Assembly (NCBI GenBank): GCA_963693305.1
Contig: OY855904.1
Span: 49,494,261 to 49,558,260 of the forward strand
DNA from: Meandrina meandrites
Lineage: Eukaryota > Cnidaria > Anthozoa > Scleractinia > Meandrinidae
Reading direction: 5' to 3'
DNA length: 64,000 nt
A program made the position numbers and the translations under genes. The notes beneath the pieces are model-generated. The model searched no databases. It worked only from the letters and a program-made list of their open reading frames with translations, and was not told the DNA's origin. Shown one piece after another: positions 21,981 to 34,169 of the stretch (positions are counted from its first letter, which is position 1; each line of letters starts with the position of its first letter).

Positions 21981-24900
21981 AAACGAAGAAGAAAAAAAGG
22001 TAAACAAATCAGCAAGGATCGAAAAAATATTTCGAGGAAGCAGCATACAGTTCGATGTTGAGCTGTGAAAGATAGTTGTTTCTATTTTGTTAGGGCAAAT
22101 TTAGCCGAGTGCTATTCGTTAGACGTACTTGATTTGATCACAAATGATCACAAATCGAAAACCAAACTTGTTCGTTAAAATTCGACTTAGAGAAAGTTCA
22201 TTTAATATGAAGGGGGATCGAGGGAGATGGCGGGGAGGGTTGGGTACTAAAGATGCAGGCCCGTTACCCAGCTAGCACTCCCACTTTTATTTTCAAAGGC
22301 CCCCACAAACAGCAGTACAAACATTCAGAGCTTCGTTTCCCGAAGAGCAAACACAATCACAATCTCTTCATTGAAGAACATTACATAATAGATTAATAAT
22401 ATCCATCATCACATGACGCCCATTTTAAATACAATATTCACAGAAAACGCTTCGTTTTTGCCCTAGAGTGAACTCGTTAAAATTATACATTCAAAAAGAA
22501 TTATTATGAAAATCATCATCAAGCACCTTGAAATATGATTATCCTGACCAGGGATCAAGTAAGGGTTGACGAATTCCCATACATCTATAGCTATACACTG
22601 GGCGAGTAATGAATGTGCCCACATATCTAAAGCATCTAGGAACACTTGAAATACTGAAAATGCAAATCAGTTGTTTGCACTGCTGTATCAGTTATAGATA
22701 CAAAAATTCTAAGCACTTCTTTCAGTCGGGATAACGCTGCTGCTAAAGAAAGGAAAAGAATGAAGAGAAGAAAGAAAGAGCAAAGAAGAAAAACCTTAAC
22801 GGCGGAAAGATATGGGAAGAAGGCAAGAATAAAGTTTACAACCCACGGTGAAGACCTCGTAAATGCAGTCTTGTTAGGAATCCTTAACCAGAAATTGTGC
22901 GACACAAGCTGGGACGTCCCCTAGAATATCTCGTCCAACCATATGTGATAAATGACGTGTAATGAATGAAGCAAGCCACATTTGATCTCCAATGGCAAAG
23001 AAAATGGCAAAGGACAAAACAGACGATGTCAATGCATGGTCAAGATTCAGACTGACCCAGATTCATCTGAAAAAAATGCCAGTGGTTGATGCCAGTGCCA
23101 GTGAAAGGACGAAGATTAGGAGGATGTCACTAAAGTGCCAGAAATGATTTAATAAAGTGTCAATAAGACTTGAATTTTTTATTATTATTCAGAAGAAAAG
23201 AAAACTTAAAAACTTTAATTTTAATAACAAGAAAAAATTCTGCGCCACCTTCCCCTCCACCCCCGCTCTTGTGACCTCATAATTTTTCAAAAGGCCCCAT
23301 ACATACCCTTTGCATACCTCACACCCAAACTTAGATCTCTCCCACCCACTCTCTCCTTCCTTTTCATATTAGATGAACTTTCCCTGAACAAAAATGTTAT
23401 AAAAACTAGTCGATTTTTGTGAAGTATACAAGTCATGGTTGACGGAAAAAAGAGCTAACGCTTCATCTGTACAGGAAACCAATTGAAGTGATTGAAAAGA
23501 AGATAAAGATAGCGGTGTTTGACAAACGATCTGCATGAGAATACAACAGTTTACTGAGTATTAAAAGACGTTCATTAAAAGTACAAGACTTTGTACAAAT
23601 AGCGGCAAAAAAACTTTCAGCTTTTGTGATTACAATGTGCAAGCAACTTACAATGATTTTAGCCTCTGGCATGTCGATAATAACAGCGCCGAATTAAGAT
23701 GAGATGCAAAGTCAATTTCTCCTAACAGTGTCAAAATACATTGTTCGAAAACTAGGAAATGAGAAAACAGAATCTTCAACTAGGGGATCATGTGTTGATG
23801 TAGCATAAAATTCCGTCATCTTGCATTAGTATCCTATATATGGAAATATATATATATATATATAATATATAGGGAAATATGGCTAATCGTGCATATGCAA
23901 TATTGTACGGAGAATTTAAAAGTTGCTCGCTTGAATTGCAAGAGTAGATAAAATAACTCAATTTGTGCAAAGTAATTATTGATATAAAAGTTTTGGACGT
24001 CAATTCACGTCAGTTGCAATTTTAGTACCGTACAGGATTCCTTCTTGATATTTTATGTTCAAAGAAACAAACGGAAGAGACTGAAATGGAAAAGAATTTG
24101 GGTGAAACACGCACACATGATTAACATTTAGAGTGATGGCCTGTTTTGTACCGTTTTCTATTTGTTACTGAAAGTATACTGAGTCATATTTGAAATTTGG
24201 TTACCTTGCTTTGCTAAAAAACAGCTAGTAGATGCGGTTATTACTAAAATAGCATTAACACTAAATGACATTCCTTAGTTTCTCAGCATTATAATTCTTT
24301 TTTAACACAACGAAACATGGAAGCCTTGTGATCATTGGACAACAAAAATTGATCTTGCCAATACCCAAGTTGAAATTAATAATGGTGTGCATTGCAGTTA
24401 AAAGTTGTGACAGGTTGTTGTTTTAGATTGAACAATTTCTATTTATATACCGTCTCATGTTTATCTTAATTTTGATCACTCACTCTAACTTCGACATTAT
24501 ATTTCTTCAACACAAATCCTGTCAGTGCACAAATTACAGTCATTTTTTCGTTATGAGAAAAAGCCAAAGCCAAAAGTCTTATCATACAATTGCGTAAGCA
24601 AAACAAGGACACAAAATTATAAAAACCACTATATACACAGGACGCCCATGCGATTCGTTGGCCAAATGTAAGGTTAATTATGTAAGGTTAATTCTTACAT
24701 CCCAACGTTTATTCCATGTTATGTATGTTAATATATTTTTATATGTTTGATCTTCTCAGCAGGTATTTAGACACCAAACATCCTGTGAAAAAGATCAACA
24801 CAGCGCCTGATTGAATTGAAGACAAGTTCAAGAACATTTCCAAACGTTTGTCTATCCATGTGAAGACCGTTTGAACAACACTTTGTAGTTACAACAAATG

Positions 24901-25640
24901 AGTAATGATACAAACACTAAATGTAAATAAATAAACTCTACACATTTTTATATGTACATAATAGAACGGAAATTGTTCAACAAATAAATATCTTTGACTT
25001 TTTGGAGCGATATAGGAAAAAATGATGCTAATCAATGCACAAACAATCAAATGAAAAATGCGTAGAGAAAAAATGTTCAGAAAAAGCTTATGTAAATCCA
25101 GCACAAATCGGTGCAGTTAGTCAAAGAAGATTTATAAAAAAGTTAGCTGTGCTGTTCTTCCCAATAGCTATTTCCCGTAGATTTCTATATATATTTAGTC
25201 AATTGAGTTGGAAAACTGTTAAAAAAAAGCGCATTATCGTGTAGGCAACTGGTGCATATGGCTTAATAAAATTAAAGTATAAAAAGTTTTATTGTACACT
25301 GAGACATTCTATTTACTCAGAGTTACAAGTAATCAACACACACTGAAAGAGTTAATATAAAACTAGTTAACCTCACTGATGTATTTAATAAGATGTTAAA
25401 AAACTTTTCTATAGTATAACATTGCACAGTGAATAAAGAGAAAAGAATATAAATATGCCGCAACAATGGAAACGTTAAGGCGGTTAGACGTGTGTGGTTG
25501 TCCTTTACTTTTATATTTAAATTTAGTTTACTACCATGAAATTCCACATTAAACAAAGAAGGAGATACTGCCAGGGATATCTTGAGCCACTGTTGAAGAA
25601 CTCTTACTCCCATTTAAAATTCTCTACCCTCCGATTGGTG
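21981..25640. other. no recognisable gene; small TA microsatellite
   Basis: This is AT-rich DNA without a convincing reading frame or RNA gene. A TA-rich microsatellite lies at about 23846-23872. The 'taaggttaattatgtaaggttaatt' doublet at 24669-24695 is a minor tandem repeat. A 96-codon minus-strand frame at 25323-25613 has no recognisable motif. Confidence 0.5.
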
Positions 25641-25644
25641 GAAG

Positions 25645-26065
25645 ATTAAGAAAAGAATTTAACTCTGATCCATAATCCTTCAACCTCCTCAAGGAAAAGA
25701 TTGTGGGTTAAAGTTTAACTCTCACCCGAAATCCTCCAACGATTTAAAAGATTATAGGGAGAGCTTTACTCCGTTCCACAGTCCTCGACTCCTCCAGAGG
25801 AGAAATGACTGTAGGAGGAAGTTTAAATTCCATCTACAATCTTCCTTCTCCTAAGAAGATTCAGGATATGGTGGATGAAAATTAAACTACTTCCAAGAGT
25901 CTCTTTCTTTGGGACAGTTATAGATTGCTGATAGGTTTAACACTTTCCCTAATAATCTTCACTTCTATGTGGTTATGTGGTTTGAGGATTGTGCATAGGA
26001 GTACTTAAACCTACAATTGTCTCCACGAGAGGTGGGACTATTTTGGATTAAACTTAAATTTATTT
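25645..26065. repeat. degenerate tandem array of ~57-bp hairpin units
   Basis: A 'TTTAAC(T)C' motif recurs at about 25659, 25712, 25762, 25822, 25880, 25938 and 26004, giving spacings of 50-66 bases. Most units contain an imperfect stem, for example 'ccataatcctt...aaggaaaagattgtgg' and 'gactcctccagaggag'. It looks like an old, decayed version of a palindromic minisatellite and lies next to a perfect one. Confidence 0.55.
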
Positions 26066-26297
26066 CAACTACCTTCCTGCTAAAACGTCGCGAATTTGGG
26101 TTAAATGAAACATTCGTCCCCCTAGATTTAAAACGCATCCGGCAGATTAGACTTGTTTGATTGGGAGGAATGAATAAAGGAGTAAACAAAATTTAAATGT
26201 AAAAGTAAACAGAAGGAGGAACAAAAAACAAGATACCAGGTTGACTGCACTTAAAAATTCGTAAAATTAGAATATATAAATTAAATTAAACCTGGAA

Positions 26298-26800
26298 GGA
26301 GGAGTGGGAGTCCCTCCCACACTCCCTCTCCTTCTCCGGAGTGGAGTGGGAGAAGGAGGAGTGGGAGTCCCTCCCACACTCCCTCTCCTTCTCCGGAGTG
26401 GAGTGGGAGAAGGAGGAGTGGGAGTCCCTCCCACACTCCCTCTCCTTCTCCGGAGTGGAGTGGGAGAAGGAGGAGTGGGAGTCCCTCCCACACTCCCTCT
26501 CCTTCTCCGGAGTGGAGTGGGAGAAGGAGGAGTGGGAGTCCCTCCCACACTCCCTCTCCTTCTCCGGAGTGGAGTGGGAGAAGGAGGAGTGGGAGTCCCT
26601 CCCACACTCCCTCTCCTTCTCCGGAGTGGAGTGGGAGAAGGAGGAGTGGGAGTCCCTCCCACACTCCCTCTCCTTCTCCGGAGTGGAGTGGGAGAAGGAG
26701 GAGTGGGAGTCCCTCCCACACTCCCTCTCCTTCTCCGGAGTGGAGTGGGAGAAGGAGGAGTGGGAGTCCCTCCCACACTCCCTCTCCTTCTCCGGAGTCC
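26298..26800. repeat. perfect 57-bp minisatellite, 9 copies
   Basis: The segment TCCCTCCCACACTCCCTCTC starts at 26311 and then every 57 bases to 26767, without a difference that I can see. Because 57 is divisible by 3, long open frames appear on both strands; these are artefacts of the repeat. Each unit is self-complementary (CTCCTTCTC with GAGAAGGAG, and GTGGGAG with CTCCCAC), so the array can form serial hairpins. The strand bias and high G/C content contrast with the flanks. Confidence 0.9.
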
Positions 26801-26839
26801 CGTTCTCCTCCTCTCCTCACAAACACACTCTGTTTAAAT

Positions 26840-28040
26840 ATTAAAGGTGAAAACAAGGACGCAGGTTTTTGCCATGCGCACTTTTCAGTTCGCGCGGCTA
26901 GTTTATTTTTCTGTGTTGAAGTATTTACTTTTTAGTAGAAGGTTGGAAAGAGCTTTGTATTAGCGAACCTTTATTTTGCTCTTTTCACCTCTTTACATGA
27001 CCTACGTTTTGTAAGCCTAAGTTGTCGATAGAACACGTGCGTGGCTTATCTCAAAAAAATGTTATTCGGATTTATTTTTATGTTGAATTTAGCATTGTGG
27101 CGCTTCCACTGTGCATTTTCTTACTGTTTGTCTTGCATTTTCTCTCGTCTCTCTAGCTTCGTGCCTGTTGACAAAATTAAGCAAAGACCATACATTGGAA
27201 GGTGTATTCAGGAGGACTAAGATGTACGTATTATTCAAATAAGTTACCACAAATCTGCTGTTCATTGGTAATTTAATGTTTTTGATTGAAAATAGTTATA
27301 ATATCTGGACCTACATATTCAAAGCAAGAGCAAGCTAATTCTGCAGGGAACTTTGAATTCTGCTTGAGCAGTTATGGATAATGGTTTTTCTTCCATCTTC
27401 GTACTTGAAGCAGTGTAAAACGGGAGCGTCAAATTAGCAGCAAAAACGTTTTGAAACAACAGAAATAAAGGTTGAATATGTTACAATCCCAGCGTAAATC
27501 TGCTTTGGAACAACCAGGTCTCGATGACGAATCCTAATTATAGAGTTCCAATTTGGGCAAGTTGTGCAGATTTTCTGACAGTATAACAATAATATACCCA
27601 AACAACTTTTACTAAATTTGGTCAAATCACTGCAAACAAACAATTACTAGTGTTTTGTGGCGTCAATTTTCGGCTATTCATGAGTGAAAGTAACTAAGCG
27701 TCATTTGGTTTCTTTTCAGTATTAACCTTTGATAATTATTGATTGCTTTTACTGACTGTCATTTCCAATTGGTGAACAAAAAAAGTCCCACTGTTTGATG
27801 ATTTTCTATATTCTCCCAACCTTTCTGTTTAGGAATGCATTGATATTGTAAGGAGAAATTGTATGTTGGTCACCAAGCTTGAAAACTAAACAAATTCAGT
27901 TGTTAACTGGCCCATGTTGCATTTATTCACTTTCGTTCCCTAATCGCATTTCTATAAGTTTAATATCCGAAAGCGAGAGCGTTTAACTTGAACTAATAAT
28001 TATGTTGCTTGGTTAGATTATCTACAGACAGAATAAAAAT
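26840..28040. other. no recognisable gene
   Basis: There are only short frames and no splice-bounded exon that I can support. A minus-strand frame of 69 codons (27434-27643) has no motif. Confidence 0.5.
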
Positions 28041-28044
28041 TATT

Positions 28045-28447
28045 TACCTTTTCACGCGATAGATTTCACTTAACAATTCTACTTGTCATTTTCCACAGAA
28101 AATTTTCAACAAAAGCGTTTGGTTTTCCAATGCAATGCTGAGAGCGAAAAACAATATCTACACGAAAAATTACTTACATTCCACTCGGTTTCACATACCT
28201 ATTATTTTCCACGATATATTTTTGTTTTGTTTCACGACATTTGTTTTCTAATGCAATGAGCTAAGATTGAAAACTGAAAGCGAAAAAAAAAAACAATTAC
28301 ACGAAATGTTGCTTAATTTTCACTGGATTTCACTTAATTAATCTGCTGATCATTTTCCACAGATATCTTTTTTTTATTCACGAGAAACAGAAACGTTTGC
28401 TTTTCCAATGCAAAGGGCTAAGATTGTAAACTGAAGGCGAAAAAAAA
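28045..28447. repeat. three-copy tandem repeat, ~135 bp
   Basis: The block 'ttcac...tttcacttaa...cattttccac(a)gat...cgttt(g)gcttttccaatgcaa(t/a)gggctaagattgaaaactgaa(a/g)gcgaaaaa' appears three times, starting near 28050, 28185 and 28315. Copies differ by substitutions and A-run length. It is non-coding. Confidence 0.6.
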
Positions 28448-28789
28448 TTAGGCAATCGATATGACGATGATAACGATGAAATACATTGATTAAGTGGATC
28501 TTGTTATCTATCAAACAAATTGTAAAGGATAATTGCTGATAAAATGTTTTTCATTTAACATGTATATCACGCACACCCGGTAGGTTCGTTTCACTCTTCT
28601 AATAAAAACGAAGCTCTTCAATCCAAATGAGATAGAATTCTGCTTCCGAGCAATTGTAAGAAAAGTCCAATAAGTTTCCATTAACTTGTCAGCAGTCGTT
28701 CCAAAAAAATATACGAGAAGAGAGTTTTTAGGAGCGTACAAGTAATATAATTCAATAACTGCAGTTAGCTGATGTTTGTTTAATGTTTC

Positions 28790-28905
28790 TTGTCCGGTTT
28801 TGCGCAGGGTTTGACTTGAGTGCAATCATCTTGGATCGAAGCGTGTAGCTCTTTGACTCTGACGCATGTGACAATTGGATAAATCTTATTACAGATAAGT
28901 ACAGG
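28790..28905 (+). repeat. exon-like cassette U7
   Basis: The core 28808-28894 follows 'ccggttttgcgcag' and carries 'gtgcaatcatcttgga', 'gtagctctttgactctgacgcatg' and 'attggataaatcttattacag', then ATAAGT. Stops occur in all frames. Confidence 0.5.
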
Positions 28906-29277
28906 ATTCATAGTTGTTTGTCATGAACCATTTTAGACACGGAGCTTGTTTTTCAGGTTCATTTGTGATTGGAATTTGATATAACCAGAGTAAAAAACGT
29001 TTGAAGTGTGTCTCATCCGTTGCCGACATAAGGCAGTGAATCGCAACTATTTGAGAGAGAATAATTAACGGGAAATGATCCTGCCGACAGAGGAATCAGA
29101 AAATAAGAAAAAAAAGAATATAAAATTAATAGGAATAATAACCTCATTGGTCACTCAGAGCACGTTTGTTGAAGCTATGCATAGCGATGATTTTTAATCA
29201 CCACAGCTGAAAATTGCACTTAGTGAATGTGTTGAATGAAGCAAAGAAAGATAGGCTTATGTTATTTTGACGTTTCC

Positions 29278-29425
29278 TATGTTTTCTTTAGGTTGGACAG
29301 AGATGAATCAAATAAGATGTATGGTCTCCTGAGTGCAACCATTTTGAATGGAAATGACAATGTGTGTAGCTCTTGGACTCTGGCGCAAGTTGACAACTGG
29401 AAACATCTTATTACAGATAAATACA
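29278..29425 (+). repeat. exon-like cassette U8
   Basis: The core 29292-29416 lies between 'tatgttttctttag' and 'ttacag|ataaat'. It carries 'gtgtgtagctcttggactct' and 'ggcgcaagttgacaactgga'. It is open in two frames. One begins LDRDESNKMYG; the other contains CVALGLWRKLTTGN, which resembles U2. Confidence 0.5.
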
Positions 29426-29569
29426 TCACCGTTTTCTTATTTACTCTGTTATTTACCATTTCAGACTCAGAGTGGTCAAATGAAATGTTTCTTTTCATTA
29501 TTGATAAATTGTCACCGAGTATCTTGCAAAGAAATCATTAAATTGTCTTGATGTATCACTAAATTCTCC

Positions 29570-30055
29570 GTACTAGCATTAGTCTATAAGAAATGTACGT
29601 AGCAATCAGCTCTAGCTTGTTCGTTATTTTCGGAGGTCAAAGCAAAACCATTAAGCACTGTATTGAATTTCCAGTGCTAAATTAAATAGGAGTGATGGTC
29701 GTTCAGTGTCCAGGAAATTGGTGGAGTTCAAAACAAACGCATCAGATATCAGATATCATTGCCGTTGCGTTGTAAATTAAAGAGTGTATATAGTATGTTT
29801 GCTGCTAATAGACGTATTCAGCTGATGGCAATAGCAAAGAAATAATCACCTTGAGGATATTGTCGCTATGAACTACCAAATTTTAGAACTAATATTTTAA
29901 AGAAATGTACAACAATTAGCAAAAAGAATTAAGAATTTTTGGCTCGGAATCGAAAACTTTTGTAATATTTTTTATCAACCATGGAAGAATCTAGGAATGT
30001 TATGGCCTTTCATTTTAAAGATCAATGCAGTAAAAAGGCAACAGATGGCCTATAA
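29570..30055. other. no recognisable gene
   Basis: This is AT-rich sequence with no reading frame of note. A 'catcagatatcagatatcat' mini-duplication lies near 29740. Confidence 0.45.
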
Positions 30056-30279
30056 AACATGCACCACGCGTTTAATTTCTACTTGTTTTTGTTTGTAAAA
30101 CACTGATACACCGAATTGAACGAATTGAACAGGCGATCTGCGTTAGGAATGAAAATAGAGTTTATTATCTGTAATTAATCATCTACCGCGGCCCTGAAAG
30201 AATGTCATAAGCTCTAAGAACCCTGTAAGACACCTGTCGTAGTGGAACTGGTGTTTAATACTAATTAAAACAACAACAA
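30056..30279 (+). repeat. 224-bp direct repeat, copy 1, with (CAA)n tail
   Basis: This segment is identical, base for base as far as I can read, to 31056-31279. It ends in a CAA microsatellite (30270-30295 here, only a few units in copy 2). A short simple-repeat tail suggests the 3' end of a non-LTR retroelement or SINE, but no polymerase III boxes are evident. Confidence 0.75.
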
Positions 30280-31055
30280 CAACAACAACAACAATAACAA
30301 AAAAAAAACAGGACACTTGAAAAAACAAATGAAGTCAAGAAACTTTAACTGCCTGTAAAATATTACGCTTTACGACTGCCATTTATGCCTTATATCATAA
30401 AATTCACCCTTACTTAATGGGCTTTTGCCATTAAAAGACTAAAAATGTTCCAAGAATCGCGTGATGGAGCATTTTGCGAGTCTTGTAGTTAGGCGTTTTA
30501 GCCAAATATGCGTGAAAATCTATGGAGAAATCATGGCTTTTTACGTCAGACGAATTGCAGATCATACTTTGATACAGGCCGAGCCAAGGCTTTTTTTCAC
30601 TATTGTAATTTACATGTACTCAGATTGAAGAGCAAAATTGTTTACCAGCAGCTGATATAAATAAGGAAAAAATATAATTTTTGCTTATTTTCTTACTCTG
30701 TATAGTCAAGTTATATATACCTTGCGTAGATTCGAAAATGTATATTTATTAACCGAATAAAAGACCTCCTCAAAAAAAGCAATTAGGGTATTTTTATTTC
30801 AAACCCTTTCTGGTGGGTTCCTTTTAGGAAGGGAGTGGACCGCTATTATCTGGGGCACATTTTTTAGTTGGAAGGATTTGCGAGTTAAAAAGGAGCATCC
30901 CTCATCAAACGGAAATTGAACTCTATCAACATACATACTTAACGATTTATATCCAAAAAATAAGCGGGACTCAGTAGGGGCACAGTTTTATACTAGGAAG
31001 TTTTTCAATGTTAATTGTTCTTATGGAAATAAATTTGAAATCCATGCATGGCAAA

Positions 31056-31279
31056 AACATGCACCACGCGTTTAATTTCTACTTGTTTTTGTTTGTAAAA
31101 CACTGATACACCGAATTGAACGAATTGAACAGGCGATCTGCGTTAGGAATGAAAATAGAGTTTATTATCTGTAATTAATCATCTACCGCGGCCCTGAAAG
31201 AATGTCATAAGCTCTAAGAACCCTGTAAGACACCTGTCGTAGTGGAACTGGTGTTTAATACTAATTAAAACAACAACAA
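31056..31279 (+). repeat. 224-bp direct repeat, copy 2
   Basis: This is the copy of 30056-30279 displaced by exactly 1000 bases. The 776 bases between the copies (30280-31055) contain no recognisable gene. Bases 31300-31660 hold a 117-codon minus-strand frame without a motif. Confidence 0.75.
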
Positions 31280-31774
31280 GTCCCCACCCAACCACCCTCT
31301 CACCCCGCACGCTGTTCGATATTCATTTGGCGACAGCTTGCATTTTTAGGGGTTTTCGGTATTTTTAAATTGTGAGAGTCCATTTCATTTCCAGCCAGTT
31401 TTGAACGAATAAGTTCTTTCGATTTCAATCCCTTTCTTCCCCCACGTACTCCCGAGAGAAAATCCAAAAGAATTTTTACGTCTTTGAAAAAAAAACAAAC
31501 AGATCTTGCACGGGCTAGAGGTCCTTGTAGGTTATAATAAAACTGTTCCCGTAAATACTCGCATATGGTTGGCTGACAGCAGAACAGTTTATCCCAAATT
31601 GTATCGCTAGCTGAAAATTTAAAATTATCATGTTGATCAGAGTTTCGCGCCAAACAAAAAACGCGGCTGCGGCACTGTCACAACTCTTTTCCTGTCTGCT
31701 TCATCAGGCTGCTGACTCACATTCTAGAATGTTGTTACAGTTTTGATTAAGAGCATAAATGCGTGCATGGAAAA

Positions 31775-31970
31775 GGCGAGGTGGCCTAGAGACTAGGGCG
31801 CTGTACTTGTAATCCAGGGGTCCCGGGTTCAAATCTTCCTCCCAGCCAGTAGATGGATTTGTGTTTGGTCGCCCCGAATTCAACTCCTCCACGCTTTGTA
31901 AATAACAAACTTGTTAGCCTCCTTCCAGTTGGGATTTTTAACAAGTTTCTGTTCTATTTACAATATTCGC
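31775..31970 (+). mobile_element. tRNA-derived SINE
   Basis: The A-box-like GTGGCCTAGAGACTAGGGCG is followed by CTTGTAATCCAGG and the B-box-like GGTCCCGGGTTCAAATC. Then comes a body with CCTCCTTCCAGTTGGGATTT shared with 7148-7210. The order and spacing are those of a tRNA-derived SINE promoter. Bases 31975-32455 downstream show nothing further. Confidence 0.75.
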
Positions 31971-32457
31971 TTTTTTATTTATAGTGCCCCCAATAAGCAC
32001 AGCAGTGCTAAAAACATTGACACTTAAATAACGCGATTTATTTATTTTAACTTTACTATTTATTAAAAAGACCTTCCAACCAATAATTTGTCTAACCACA
32101 AGCCTGCGAAACGCCAGAACAAGCTTTTGGGAGCCATTGCTTAGATTAGACTGCCTCCCAATGCAGGCTAGACCGCGTTGCGATTTGGTAAATCCTCGTT
32201 TTATTAATTCATTTTCCGAGTTCAGTGGCTAATAGCCACTTCAAAAAAAGCAGTTGTGGCACATAGGGCCTTAAATTATTATTAAGTATCACTCTATTTT
32301 CACTCATCATTTGTATTTCGCCGGCGACCAATATTTATTCATAAAAAATATGCATGATATAGCGAAGTTTTAACACAGTGTTATTTAAAAAATACTACAG
32401 TGTCTTCAAGATATATTTACTTTTTAGTTTCAGCGGAATATTTGGACTTTTATAATT

Positions 32458-32505
32458 AAGGGACGGACCATTAGAAAAGTGAAGGGGGGAGGGAGATTTT
32501 TTTAG
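32458..32505. mobile_element. isolated MITE terminus
   Basis: The motif GGGACGGACCATTAGAAAAG matches the termini of the small element nested at 62601-62845. No inverted partner is obvious within the next kilobase, so it is probably a truncated copy. Confidence 0.4.
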
Positions 32506-32757
32506 CTTGCAATACTTTTTTCGGGGCCCATTGCCTGTACATTAATTTTTGTACTTTAACGTTACTTTCCATTTTAAAGTTTATTTTATGCCATAAAATA
32601 CCTTCTGCACAATTTTCACTTTAAGAAATTTAATTTACTGTGGGAGATTTCAAAAGTAAATAGCAGTTTATAGTGAAAAATTGTGTAATTAATATACCTG
32701 TTTTACCCGAAGGAACGAATTTTCAGGCGAGGGAGCCCAAAAGCTAGCACTGATTGT

Positions 32758-32915
32758 AATTTATCATATGACCCGTACGGACCCGCGCGCTATTTCCTTG
32801 GAAAACCATAAGAAAAAAAGTCCCGTATGAGGGCCGTACGCCTTCATCTAACAGGGCTGGAAAAAGCCGTACGGCCCCACTAGAAAAGCGTACGGACCCG
32901 CGCCTGCCGCGCGAT
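32758..32915. repeat. cluster of CCGTACGG palindromes
   Basis: The motifs 'cccgtacggacccgcgcgc', 'gggccgtacgcc', 'gccgtacggcccc' and 'gcgtacggacccgcgcc' lie within 160 bases in an otherwise AT-rich area. They look like the arms of a decayed fold-back element. The flanking 32900-33687 is featureless. Confidence 0.4.
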
Positions 32916-33687
32916 GGATTTTGAAACCATTGGATTCGATAATCTTGAACTCAAAATGAGCGATAGTTATTCTGAAGATTATTCCAAAAGCAAAGAATAT
33001 CCGGCTGCTTTGTAAGCGCTGAAATTGAAAACAAAACATGTTCAAACTCGGCAAATGATGAAGAACTGCATAAATTTATTCGGCAACAACAACTCCTGAC
33101 AACATCAATAAAATCGAAATGAAAGCGGCCATAAAAACTCAGTGAAAAACTACACACTCGTACATAAACGCATTCTGTGGTTTCTAAATAAAACCGTAGT
33201 CATTGATAAACATTGAAGTCAAAGTACGAATGCCAAGATAATTTCTCTTGTTCAGTTTCTAATTCTTCAATCACAACAAAGAAAATGCGATTACATGTAA
33301 GACTGTGTTTGCGACTAACCTTACACAGTGTTCCACTAGTTCTCATGAAGTATTTTAGCCACTAACTGGAAGACAACCGTAATAAGAGTTCGACACCATC
33401 GAGGAACTAACGAATTCAGTGACTAGGCAGCAACGGCAGACATTTAGAATCCTCAGTGGTAAAGAAAACAACTTAAAGCTGAAGCCCGAACGGGGAAACG
33501 ATGCGAAGCAAAATCCTCAGCTGCTTGTACAATCCTATTCCAACATCAAACTGTCCCATTAGAATTGTTGTTTTTAACATCCAAAATCCTTCTTGGTTGA
33601 AAAGTAATCAATCCTCTCGTTCAAACCAAGCACTAGGATGAATTTCGGCTCAAGAATAAACGTCGCTTTGTTATTTAATTCAGTCTT

Positions 33688-34169
33688 ATGCATCAGTCAA
33701 TTCCAGCAGTGCCCATCCCCCCCCCCCGGGCTAACCCCTGGGCATTAGCATTTCTTTGGTAAATTCCCCGGGGTGGGGATGAGGGAACCGGGCAAATGCC
33801 CCGCCCCCGGGTTGATTGTTTTCAATCTCTCGATAGGTGATATAAGAATATAATACAAGTTGTTGCTTCTTGACAATGAAGAAACATCTAAAATTCAGAA
33901 AATATACCTTTAAAAACATCCATGAACATCCACAAGCCTCTCTAGTCCTTCATGGACTAGCTAATCTGCAACGTAGTCCACGTCTTGGCCTATAAACGCC
34001 TCCATCACGAATACGCGACTCACTCCACGGTTTCGAAACCACGTGTCAAATGCCCGGGGGTCAACCCGAGGTACGCAAATGCCCCACCCCCGGGACGGGC
34101 AACATTAGGAAATGCCCCGGGGTTGCCCGGGGGGGGGGGGATGGGCACTGCTGGAATTGACCGATGCAT
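33688..34169. mobile_element. GC-rich TIR element (MITE)
   Basis: The ends are inverted: 'atgcatcagtcaattccagc...agtgcccatcccccc' at the left and its reverse complement with 'gatgggcactgctggaattg' at the right, giving about 40-bp arms. Inside, GGGCAAATGCCCCGCCCCCG-type blocks are repeated in both orientations. There is no coding content. Long C and G runs at both ends may hide length errors. Confidence 0.7.

Noticed and set aside
22636..22905. 89-codon minus-strand frame with a hydrophobic centre
   Set aside because: The hydrophobicity follows from AAG/AAA-rich DNA on the plus strand. No start context, homologue or splice sites are seen.
26267..26856. Four overlapping long reading frames (167-191 codons) on both strands
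   Set aside because: They are produced by a perfect 57-bp repeat, whose length is divisible by 3. All frames are low-complexity and there is no start context or family match.
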